Below are positions 1 to 7,250 of a stretch of DNA of 64,000 bases, piece by piece. This stretch comes from Mycobacterium avium subsp. avium. Its GTDB lineage: Bacteria > Actinomycetota > Actinomycetes > Mycobacteriales > Mycobacteriaceae. The position numbers were made by a program, and so were the translations under genes. Each line of letters opens with the position of its first letter. The first letter of the stretch is position 1. The stretch is taken from contig NZ_CP046507.1 in assembly GCF_009741445.1 (NCBI RefSeq), positions 372,001 to 436,000 of the forward strand, given 5' to 3'. Under the pieces are notes generated by a model. It did no database searches. It had not been told where the DNA came from and saw only the letters and a list, made by a program, of their open reading frames with translations.

Positions 1-720
1 TCGACCCCGCCGTGGCGGAACGGGTATTCCGGCCAGTCCGACATCAGCCCGGTGACGAAATCGCCCGCCCACCGCATCGCCTCGACCATTTCGCCGGGTG
101 TGGGCAACGGTTTGGGGACGGCCATGTCGACGCGTTCGATGCGCAGCTGCGCGGGCGCTTCGTCCCAGCGGTCGAAACCCTGGCGGATGAACAGTTTTCG
201 GGATTCGGGCGTGGTGGGCAGCCAGTTGTGCCCACGCTCGGCTCCGCCGACGTACAGCTCGAAGCGGCCGTCGGCGCCGACGCGGAGTTGCTGGCCGAAC
301 AGATTGGCCTGCGGTGTGTCGCCGAAGGGTTCATGCAGCACACCCTCTCCGGGCGTGCGCCGTCCCTGCACGGTGACGTTGAAGAAGCGCGAGGTGCCGC
401 GGGTGCCGGTGATCCGGTAGGTGGACCGCCCGTCGATCCACGCCTGCTGGTAGGTGAAGTCGGCGCAGTCGCCGCCCAGCTTGCGGGTGGGGCCGCAGAA
501 ACTGTGCAGCACAGGATAATTGGTGTCGCGGGTCTCCAGGGCCAGATCGAAGGCCTGCCCGAGGTTTTGGGTCAGGAACCGGAAGGCGTCGACCCGATGC
601 GGTCCGGAGGCCGGGTTGTGGTCTTTGAAGGCCCGCTCGCCCGCGCGTTGCAGCCGGGCGCAGAATTCGGTCCACGCCGCCCGCAGCGCCGCGTCGTGCG
701 GGCCGTCACCGAAGGCCATG
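1..720 (-). CDS. DUF1214-like protein, C-terminus outside the window
   Basis: The reading frame opens with ATG at 720-718 and stays open to base 1, giving 240 codons before the window ends, so the C-terminus is missing. The stretch FELYVGGAERGHNWLPTTPE, about 155 residues in, followed by a segment of the form IRQGFDRWDEAP, resembles the DUF1214 domain, which is often found in mycobacterial proteins of unknown function next to sulfotransferase or oxidoreductase genes. No signal peptide or membrane helix is visible. The start lies one base after the stop of the upstream TIM-barrel gene, so the two are probably translationally coupled in one operon with the sulfotransferase and LLM genes. The catalytic role is unknown; the domain assignment is by eye. 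Confidence 0.7.
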
Positions 721-721
721 T

Positions 722-1525
722 TCACCCACCCAGCTTGTCCAGCATCGCGCCGACGACATCGCAAGCGCGGCGGGCGGATTCGAGCCGGCCCTCCCGCTCG
801 ATGCGGGGGCCGATGAGTTCCAGGTCGAAGCCGTGGGCGTAGCCCGTCGCGAGCGCCTGCGCGACGAACGCCTCGATCGGGATGGCGCCGTCGCCGGGCA
901 CGGCTCGGCCCGGCAGCGCGCGGTCGCCGAGCACGTAGTCGCTCAACTGGATGAGCGCGGTGCGCGGCAGCGCCCGCGGCAGCTGCGCCTCGAAATCCCC
1001 TTCGGCCCAACAGTGGAACAGGTCGATGCAGATTCCCAGGCCGCTCATCTCGGCCAGGGCGACGGTGTCGCGCAACGTGTGCGCGATGTGGATGTCGGCG
1101 TACAGGCTGGACGCGTTCTCGATCGCCAGTACCACGCCCGCCGCCTTCGCCCGCACGGCGCACGGCGCGACCATGGCGGCGAACCGCTCGGCGGCCTGCG
1201 GCCAGGTGAGCCCGGCACGGCCCCCGGTGAGCAGGTAGACGGTGTGCGCGCCTACGCTCGCGGCGGCGTCGATGACCGCAATCAGCGCCTCCCGGGCGGC
1301 GCCGGGGTCGCTGGTCAGGCGGCCACCGGCGAACAGGTGGTACACCGCTTCGACGGTGTAGTCGTTGCGCCCCAACAGCATTGGCAACTGCGGATCGAGC
1401 AGCTGGTTGTCCAGGATGCTCAGCCGGGACACCCCCAGCGCCGCCCAATGTGCTTGCAGCTCGGCCGCCGGCGCGCCATAGAACGTGACGTTGTGCACGG
1501 ACAGCCGTTTGTGTGCGCCCGTCAT
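722..1525 (-). CDS. Sugar phosphate isomerase/epimerase-like TIM-barrel protein
   Basis: A 267-residue protein of the xylose isomerase-like / AP endonuclease 2 superfamily. Typical metal-ligand positions are visible: Glu in LAIENASSLYADIHIAHTL, Asp and His in ICIDLFHCWAEGD, and Glu in FDLELIGP near the C-terminus. Length fits the single-domain family. Such enzymes isomerise or epimerise sugars or act on cyclic polyols; the substrate cannot be read here. The gene is third in a minus-strand unit; one base separates its ATG from the stop of the sulfotransferase gene and one base separates its stop from the DUF1214-like gene. Function beyond the fold is inference. Confidence 0.8.
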   Translation of the reverse strand: MTGAHKRLSVHNVTFYGAPAAELQAHWAALGVSRLSILDNQLLDPQLPMLLGRNDYTVEAVYHLFAGGRLTSDPGAAREALIAVIDAAASVGAHTVYLLTGGRAGLTWPQAAERFAAMVAPCAVRAKAAGVVLAIENASSLYADIHIAHTLRDTVALAEMSGLGICIDLFHCWAEGDFEAQLPRALPRTALIQLSDYVLGDRALPGRAVPGDGAIPIEAFVAQALATGYAHGFDLELIGPRIEREGRLESARRACDVVGAMLDKLGG

Positions 1526-1526
1526 C

Positions 1527-2711
1527 TCAGCCCCGGTTTTCGATCGGGACGCCGAACCGCTGCCGGAACGGCCGGAATTCGGCGTGCAGCGCGTCGAGGT
1601 CCTCGCCGATGTCGGTCAGCAATTGCGTGGAATAGCGGAATTTTCCGTACCGGTCGCCGGGGTTGTCGGCCAGGTAGGCCCGCATCGCCGACTCGGCCTC
1701 GGCCGTGAGCTCGCGCCCGCAGAACGCGTAATAACGCCGCACGGCCCCAACATGATCGGCGATGAAGTCGGTGTAGCGCAGGTGCAGGATGCGCGGATCG
1801 TCGACCAGGGGATTGGTCATCGTGTTGGCGATGCTGGCCCGGGTCATCTCGAGGTGCTTCTTCGCCTCTGCGTGCAGGTCGACCGCCCCGACCATGCCCT
1901 CGGCGATGTCGGCCATCATCATGGTGCGCGACGCGGCGACCTGGACGGGGTCGCGGTGCAGCCACACCATCCGCGCATCGGGGTAGGTGTCGAACAGCTC
2001 CTTGAGCCGAAACCCATGAAAGCCCTTCAGCACCCAATACTTTCGCGGCCTGTTGTATTGCAGCTGTTGCAGCATCGCCTTGTGCAGCCGGTACTGCGCG
2101 GCCGGGTCGGTGGGCAGGCCGGCGACCAGCGACTGCATCGGCACCCGCCACCACGCGGTGGGCGTCATCACCCGGAAGTCGAACGCCCAGGTGCGTTCGT
2201 CTTCGGGCAGGCCGTCGCCCAGCATGTCGTTGTAGGGGTGGCTGTGCAGCCACTTCGGCATCCTCGCGTTGATCTCACGCCAGTCGGCGTCCGCCCGCGC
2301 CCGGCGGTCGTCGTCGGGCCCCGCCAGCCCCGGCGGCGGCGACGGGTACATCACCTCCCAGAACCGCAACGCCCGCGCGTGCGGGTCGACCGACATCAGC
2401 GCGTGCATAAGCGTTGTGCCCGAACGAGGTTCACCGGTGACGAACATCGGCGCCTCGACCACCTCGGCCCCGATCGGGTAGCGGTTGCGGTCCTCGATGA
2501 GTTCCAGGCGGGAGGTCAGCAGCCAGCGACACACCTGCGCGGCTTCGAAGCGGCCGTCGGCGTCCAGCCCCAGGGCGTTCAGGTGTTCGACGGCGACGGT
2601 GAAGCGTTGCGGCAACGTCGGATCGCCGTAGTCGTGCAGCCCGGTCTCCGCCTCGGCGGCCGCGAGCATCTCGGCGGCGTCCAAAGGCGTTGTCACGACC
2701 CGTCTCTGCAC
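1527..2711 (-). CDS. Sulfotransferase family protein
   Basis: A 394-residue PAPS-dependent type sulfotransferase. The phosphate-binding loop GEPRSGTTLMH sits near residues 93-103 and corresponds to the 5'-phosphosulfate-binding motif. The downstream region HLRYTDFIADH is consistent with the 3'-phosphate-binding strand-helix. Mycobacteria carry several such Stf-type genes that sulfate lipids, menaquinone or xenobiotics; the acceptor here is unknown. The start overlaps the end of the LLM oxidoreductase gene by 19 bases. The context (F420/FMN-type oxidoreductase, TIM-barrel isomerase, DUF1214) suggests a small catabolic or lipid-tailoring unit. A slightly later start is possible, but the P-loop position is normal for the family. 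Confidence 0.85.
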   Translation of the reverse strand: MQRRVVTTPLDAAEMLAAAEAETGLHDYGDPTLPQRFTVAVEHLNALGLDADGRFEAAQVCRWLLTSRLELIEDRNRYPIGAEVVEAPMFVTGEPRSGTTLMHALMSVDPHARALRFWEVMYPSPPPGLAGPDDDRRARADADWREINARMPKWLHSHPYNDMLGDGLPEDERTWAFDFRVMTPTAWWRVPMQSLVAGLPTDPAAQYRLHKAMLQQLQYNRPRKYWVLKGFHGFRLKELFDTYPDARMVWLHRDPVQVAASRTMMMADIAEGMVGAVDLHAEAKKHLEMTRASIANTMTNPLVDDPRILHLRYTDFIADHVGAVRRYYAFCGRELTAEAESAMRAYLADNPGDRYGKFRYSTQLLTDIGEDLDALHAEFRPFRQRFGVPIENRG

Positions 2712-3820
2712 AGCCGCATGAGTTCGTCCTCGGTGGCCCGCACGTTGGCCGCCGAACTCTGCGCGTGGCTCAGGCCGGCCATGGCGCCGTAGTCCAGGAT
2801 CTTGGGTACCCGCAGCCCGGCGTCCACGTAGCTCTTGACGATCTTGGCGACCTGCTTGGGTGTGCCGTGCGGGACGACCGCCAACACCATCTCGGGTCGC
2901 ACCCGGTGCAGGAACTCCACGATGCGGTCCCTGCCCAGTGCCGCCGGGTCGATGTCCTGGAATCCGCGCCAGCCATCGCCCATCGGGTGGTCAAACCCGA
3001 ACTCGCCCAGGGTCTTCGCCGACACCTGCAGCAGGAACGCCTTGACCAGGGGAGCGCGCAGGATCTCGGCGAGGGCGTCGTCGTCCTCCCCGATCAGGCA
3101 CACCTGGATGAAGCACGGGGTGATCGCCATCGGATCGCGCCCGGCACGCTCGGCGGAAACCCGTACCGCGCCGAGCATCTCGGCATAGTGCTCGGGTGTC
3201 CACGCCCCGGCCGGCCACCACCCGTCGGCGTACCGGCCGGCGATGTCGAGCATCCGGGGGCCGCTGGCGCCGATCCAGATCGGCGGCAGCCGGTCGTGGT
3301 AGGGCTCGGTGTCCAGGCGGGCCTGGTGCAGCGAGTAGAACTCGCCGTTGAAGTCGACCGGGCCGTCGGTGTCCCAGAGCAGCCGGATCACCCGCAGGGC
3401 TTCCTCGAAGCGGCTGACGGGACGGGCGAAATCGAAGCCGTAGGGCACGGTGTTTTCGCTTTCGCCGCTGCCCAGGCCGAGAATGAAGCGACCCTTGGAC
3501 AGGTGGTCGAGGGTCAATGCGGTCTGCGCGAGCAGGGCGGGATGGCGGCGCACGGTGTCGACCACGGCGCTGACCAGCGGCACCCGCTCGGTCAGCACTG
3601 CCGCCGCGGCCGCGACCGCGAGCCCGTCCAGGTGCCGGTGCGGCGAGGCGGAGGCCGTGGCCAGATCGGTGAATTCGGGCGCCCAGATCGAGTCGGGCCA
3701 GAAGCTGACCATGTGGTCGGGCAGCCAGACGGAGTGGTAGCGCCCGCTGTCGAACTCGTCGAGCCGGGACAGGTCGAGGGGCAGCGTGGTGCGCAGGAAC
3801 GCCGCGGGCTGAACGGTCAT
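2693..3820 (-). CDS. LLM-class F420-dependent oxidoreductase
   Basis: A 375-residue luciferase-like TIM-barrel oxidoreductase. The N-terminal YHSVWLPDHM, the central RFILGLGSGESENTVPYGF and the C-terminal PKILDYGAM region fit the LLM superfamily, of which mycobacteria have many F420-dependent members. It would transfer hydride between coenzyme F420 (or FMN) and an organic substrate that cannot be identified here. It is the first gene of a four-gene minus-strand unit. The next promoter is probably in 3821-3876. Whether F420 or FMN is the cofactor cannot be settled from the sequence alone. Confidence 0.85.
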   Translation of the reverse strand: MTVQPAAFLRTTLPLDLSRLDEFDSGRYHSVWLPDHMVSFWPDSIWAPEFTDLATASASPHRHLDGLAVAAAAAVLTERVPLVSAVVDTVRRHPALLAQTALTLDHLSKGRFILGLGSGESENTVPYGFDFARPVSRFEEALRVIRLLWDTDGPVDFNGEFYSLHQARLDTEPYHDRLPPIWIGASGPRMLDIAGRYADGWWPAGAWTPEHYAEMLGAVRVSAERAGRDPMAITPCFIQVCLIGEDDDALAEILRAPLVKAFLLQVSAKTLGEFGFDHPMGDGWRGFQDIDPAALGRDRIVEFLHRVRPEMVLAVVPHGTPKQVAKIVKSYVDAGLRVPKILDYGAMAGLSHAQSSAANVRATEDELMRLCRDGS

Positions 3821-3876
3821 CGAGAGATGATGCTAAGCACCTGCACAGCGTTCTGTCGATGAATCGGCTCCAGCGA

Positions 3877-3938
3877 CCGCGGGCGTAACGCCGTGGCGAA
3901 ATCCGGCCGGGAAAATCGCCGTGGCGTTACGCCCGCGG
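3877..3938. terminator. Strong hairpin between ino1 and the LLM operon
   Basis: Two perfectly complementary 16-base arms, CCGCGGGCGTAACGCC (3877-3892) and GGCGTTACGCCCGCGG (3923-3938), enclose a 30-base spacer whose ends (GGCGA and TCGCC) can extend the stem. It starts 13 bases after the ino1 stop codon, so it most likely terminates ino1 transcription. There is no U-tract, as is common for mycobacterial hairpins. It also sits in the upstream region of the LLM gene, so a regulatory role there is possible. Confidence 0.6.
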
Positions 3939-3951
3939 ATCGACGAGGCTG

Positions 3952-5058
3952 CTAGCCGCCGATGATGAACTCTTCGAGCTGGGTGCGCGCGACGTCGTCG
4001 GGCAGCTGCTGCGGCGGGCTCTTCATCAGGTACGCCGACGCCGGGATCACCGGGCCGCCGATGCCGCGGTCCTTGGCGATCTTGGCCGCCCGCACCGCGT
4101 CGATGATGACGCCCGCGGAGTTCGGCGAGTCCCACACCTCGAGCTTGTACTCCAGGTTCAGCGGCACGTCGCCGAAGGCCCGGCCTTCCAGCCGGACGTA
4201 GGCCCACTTGCGGTCGTCGAGCCAGCTGACGTGGTCGGACGGGCCGATGTGCACGTCCTTGGTCTTGAACTCGCGCTGCAGGTTGCTGGTGACGGCCTGG
4301 GTCTTGGAGATCTTCTTGGACTCCAGCCGCTCCCGCTCGAGCATGTTGAGGAAGTCCATGTTGCCGCCGACGTTGAGCTGCATGGTGCGGTCCAGCTGCA
4401 CGCCGCGGTCCTCGAACAGCTTGGCCATCACCCGGTGGGTGATGGTCGCGCCGATCTGGCTCTTGATGTCGTCGCCGACGATCGGCACGCCGGCGTCGGT
4501 GAACTTCTTGGCCCACACCGGGTCCGAGGCGATGAACACCGGCAGCGCGTTGACGAACGCCACACCGGCGTCGATGGCGCACTGGGCGTAGAACTTGTCG
4601 GCCTCCTCCGAACCCACCGGCAGGTAGGACACCAGCACGTCGGCCTTGGCCTCCTTGAGCACCTGGACCACGTCGACCGGCTCGGCGTCGGACACCTCGA
4701 TGGTGTCGGCGTAGTACTTGCCGATGCCGTCCAGCGTCGGGCCGCGCTGCACCGTGACGTTGGTGGGCGGCACGTCGGCGATCTTGATGGTGTTGTTCTC
4801 CGACGCGAAGATCGCCTCGGACAGGTCGAAGCCGACCTTCTTGGCGTCCACGTCGAACGCGGCGACGAACTTGACGTCGCGGACGTGGTACTGGCCGAAC
4901 TTCACGTGCATCAGGCCGGGCACGGTGCTGTTCTCGTCGGCGTCGAAGTAGTACTGCACGCCCTGGACGAGCGAAGATGCGCAGTTACCGACGCCGACGA
5001 TGGCGACTCGTACCTCCGACTGCGCGTCTTCCGCCTGCGGCGGTTGGTGATCACTCAT
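3952..5058 (-). CDS. ino1: Inositol-3-phosphate synthase
   Basis: A 368-residue enzyme that converts glucose 6-phosphate to 1D-myo-inositol 3-phosphate using NAD. This is the first step to phosphatidylinositol, PIM, LM/LAM and mycothiol. The Rossmann motif [17 protein letters not shown] lies near residues 21-37, and the catalytic-domain segment [14 protein letters not shown] is present. Length matches the actinobacterial short form (about 367 residues). The neighbouring PadR gene upstream and the ponA1 block beyond reproduce the Rv0046c-Rv0050 order. The stop is followed by the 3877-3938 hairpin. The gap to the PadR stop codon is 59 bases, so co-transcription with the regulator is plausible. 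Confidence 0.97.
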   Translation of the reverse strand: MSDHQPPQAEDAQSEVRVAIVGVGNCASSLVQGVQYYFDADENSTVPGLMHVKFGQYHVRDVKFVAAFDVDAKKVGFDLSEAIFASENNTIKIADVPPTNVTVQRGPTLDGIGKYYADTIEVSDAEPVDVVQVLKEAKADVLVSYLPVGSEEADKFYAQCAIDAGVAFVNALPVFIASDPVWAKKFTDAGVPIVGDDIKSQIGATITHRVMAKLFEDRGVQLDRTMQLNVGGNMDFLNMLERERLESKKISKTQAVTSNLQREFKTKDVHIGPSDHVSWLDDRKWAYVRLEGRAFGDVPLNLEYKLEVWDSPNSAGVIIDAVRAAKIAKDRGIGGPVIPASAYLMKSPPQQLPDDVARTQLEEFIIGG

Positions 5059-5117
5059 ACGGGCGTTCTCCTAACCTCTAACCTTCTGTCTGGGATGCTG
5101 GGTTTTCGTACCGGGAT

Positions 5118-5669
5118 TTACGTTTGCTCGGAGAGGCCGGGCATCGCCCGCTCCGCAGCAATGAGCTCGTTGAGCCACTTGACTTCGCGCTCACTGGACT
5201 CGAGCCCCAATTGGTGAAGTTGGCGGGTGTAGCGGTCGAACGAGCTACTGGCCCGCGCCACTGCTTCGCGCAGACCTTCCCGCCTTTCCTCGACCTGGCG
5301 GCGGCGACCTTCCAGAATGCGCATCCGCGCCTCTGCCGGAGTCCGGTTGAAGAAGGCCAGGTGTACCCCGAAGCCGTCGTCGGTGTAGTTGTGGGGGCCG
5401 GTGTCGGCCACCAGCTCACCGAAGCGCCGACGGCCCTCGTCGGTCAGCTGGTAGACGCGGCGGGCCCGCCGGACAGGCGTCCCGGCCGGCGCGGCGTCCT
5501 CGGCGATCAACCCTTCGGCCTGCATGCGCCGCAGGGCGGGGTAGAGCGAACCGTACGAAAACGCCCGGAACGCACCGAGTAAACCGGTCAGCCGTTTGCG
5601 TAACTCGTAGCCGTGCATGGGCGACTCGATCAGGAGACCCAGGATGGCGAGCTCCAGCAATCGAATCAC
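5118..5669 (-). CDS. PadR family transcriptional regulator (Rv0047c-like)
   Basis: A 183-residue PadR protein. The winged-helix domain fills the N-terminus (LLELAILGLLIESPMHGYEL, then a segment ending in SYGSLYPALRRM). A long helical C-terminal domain of the Vir type follows, rich in Arg and Glu, for dimerisation. It lies directly upstream of ino1 on the same strand, as Rv0047c does in M. tuberculosis. It may regulate itself and ino1; that is inference from position. The ligand is unknown. The start is ATG preceded by a purine-rich stretch (revcomp of ccccctcg). Confidence 0.9.
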   Translation of the reverse strand: MIRLLELAILGLLIESPMHGYELRKRLTGLLGAFRAFSYGSLYPALRRMQAEGLIAEDAAPAGTPVRRARRVYQLTDEGRRRFGELVADTGPHNYTDDGFGVHLAFFNRTPAEARMRILEGRRRQVEERREGLREAVARASSSFDRYTRQLHQLGLESSEREVKWLNELIAAERAMPGLSEQT

Positions 5670-5725
5670 CCCCTCGAAAAGGATTTGCGTAGCTTGTTAC
5701 GACGGTCCGACGCCTCGCGCAATCG

Positions 5726-5738
5726 TATCGTCTCGATA
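5726..5738. promoter_or_regulatory. Inverted repeat in the PadR gene upstream region
   Basis: TATCG-TCT-CGATA, a perfect 5-base inverted repeat in an AT-rich patch about 57 bases upstream of the PadR gene start. It is a candidate operator or promoter element for the PadR/ino1 unit. The short arms make this weak evidence. Confidence 0.3.
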
Positions 5739-5806
5739 TATTAGCCACAACACCACTCGCTGTTGGCTTGCAGTTCGTCACACCGGTCGGGCCGCGGGAG
5801 CCGCCG

Positions 5807-6691
5807 TTACGTGGGCAAATTCATCTGCTTGACGGTGCCGTCACCGGTGAAGGCGATGTAGCCGCCGCCGTAGTCGCTGGAGACGTACACCGACAGCGAC
5901 AGCGCGCCGGGGGTCGTCGGGTCCGTCGCCGGTTCGACGATCAGGTAGCTGGTTTTGACGTCGGACGGTTTCATCCGCAGGGTTTCGGGGGCGCCGCGCA
6001 TGATGCCCACCGCGGCGGTGACGTCGAATTTGCTCAAGTCCACCAGGACGGGACCGTCCGAGGAGCTCTTGGCCGAGCTGGTCGGATCGCCCCAGCCGCC
6101 GCGGTAGGTGTAGGCCAGCACCCGGCGGTCGTCGGACGGGTCCGGACGGTCCAGCGCCGCGTAGGTCGGGTAGATCACCAGCCGGTAGCCGAGGGTGCTG
6201 CCGAACCGTTTGCGCATCTGTTCGAGCAGCCCGGTCAGCCCGCCGACCGAGTGCAGCTGGGTCGGCGGCGTGAGCACCACGGCGTTGACGCCGTCGGGTT
6301 TGGCGCCGGGGTCGCTGGTGAAGTCCAGCGGCGAGCTGGTGTTGCCGTACAACCCCCAGCCGATGCCGATGCCGAGCAGCACCGACACCACGAAGGCGGC
6401 GGCCAGCGTCCCCCAGCCGCGCACCCGCCCCGACGGCGGTGACGGGTCGAGGGCGGGCGGCTGCGGCCCGGTTTGCAGATCGCACACCAGGGTCTGCAGG
6501 TCGCCCAGCGTCACCGCCCTGGTGGCCGCGCTGACGCGTTCCCGATGTTCCTCGGCGGACAGCTCGCCGTCGTTGAGCGCGTTGTCGAGGATGGTGCAGG
6601 TGCTTTGCCGGTCGCTGTCCTTGGCGCGGGTGCTCGCCCGGCCGGACGGCGGCGCGGTGCCGGCGGGTGGTGTCCCGAGCCATTTCGCCAC
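5807..6691 (-). CDS. Membrane protein with N-terminal DUF1707 domain (Rv0048c-like)
   Basis: About 294 residues from the GTG at 6691 (VAKWLGTPPAG). Further upstream ATG-initiated coding is arginine-rich and looks spurious. The DUF1707 motif is visible as LNDGELSAEEHRERV with TLGDLQTLVCDLQ. A single membrane helix follows (TLAAAFVVSVLLGIGIGWGL), then an extracytoplasmic domain of about 180 residues with no motif I recognise. It sits in the Rv0048c position, divergent from the Rv0049-like gene. No function is established; a cell-envelope role is suggested by the topology and by proximity to ponA1. The start codon is uncertain. Confidence 0.8.
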   Translation of the reverse strand: MAKWLGTPPAGTAPPSGRASTRAKDSDRQSTCTILDNALNDGELSAEEHRERVSAATRAVTLGDLQTLVCDLQTGPQPPALDPSPPSGRVRGWGTLAAAFVVSVLLGIGIGWGLYGNTSSPLDFTSDPGAKPDGVNAVVLTPPTQLHSVGGLTGLLEQMRKRFGSTLGYRLVIYPTYAALDRPDPSDDRRVLAYTYRGGWGDPTSSAKSSSDGPVLVDLSKFDVTAAVGIMRGAPETLRMKPSDVKTSYLIVEPATDPTTPGALSLSVYVSSDYGGGYIAFTGDGTVKQMNLPT

Positions 6692-6812
6692 GGGGACGAT
6701 CGTAGAAGTCCGGCCGCGGTTCGGCGGGCGAACCACCGTCGGGCAGCGGGGCGCGACCGCCACGGTTTTGGTTGCGTATCCCCGGTCGGGATGGCGACGT
6801 ACTCTGGTGGGC

Positions 6813-7250
6813 GTGCGACTGCAGCGACAGGTGGTGGATTACGCGCTCCGGCGGCGCTCCCTGCTGGCCGAGGTGTACTCCGGCCGCACCGGCGTGTCCG
6901 AGGTGTGCGACGCGAACCCGTATCTGCTGCGCGCCGCCAAGTTTCACGGGAAACCCAGCCAGATCATGTGCCCCATCTGCCGCAAGGAGCAGCTGACGCT
7001 GGTGTCGTGGGTGTTCGGCGAACACCTGGGCCCCGTGTCGGGCTCGGCGCGCACCGCCGAGGAGCTGGTGATGCTGGCAACCCGTTTCGAGGAGTTCGCG
7101 GTCCACGTGGTGGAGGTCTGCCGAACCTGCAGCTGGAATCACCTCGTCAAGTCATATGTGCTCGGTGCGGCGCGCCCGGCGCCTCCGCCCAGGGGCACCC
7201 GGACGACTACGCGGACGGCGCGCAACGGCGCCCGCACGGCCACTGAATGA
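6813..7250 (+). CDS. DUF5318 zinc-ribbon-like protein (Rv0049-like)
   Basis: A 145-residue protein beginning at GTG 6813 (VRLQRQVVDYALRRRSLLAE). Two CxxC pairs, CPICRKEQ and CRTCSW, about 45 residues apart, suggest a zinc-ribbon. It is the first gene of a plus-strand chain; its TGA overlaps the ponA1 ATG by four bases (ATGA), so the two are translationally coupled. Conservation of this pair next to ponA1 suggests a link to cell-wall synthesis, but the molecular role is unknown. A longer upstream reading frame exists, but it is antisense to the DUF1707 gene and has no family resemblance. Confidence 0.88.
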   Translation: MRLQRQVVDYALRRRSLLAEVYSGRTGVSEVCDANPYLLRAAKFHGKPSQIMCPICRKEQLTLVSWVFGEHLGPVSGSARTAEELVMLATRFEEFAVHVVEVCRTCSWNHLVKSYVLGAARPAPPPRGTRTTTRTARNGARTATE

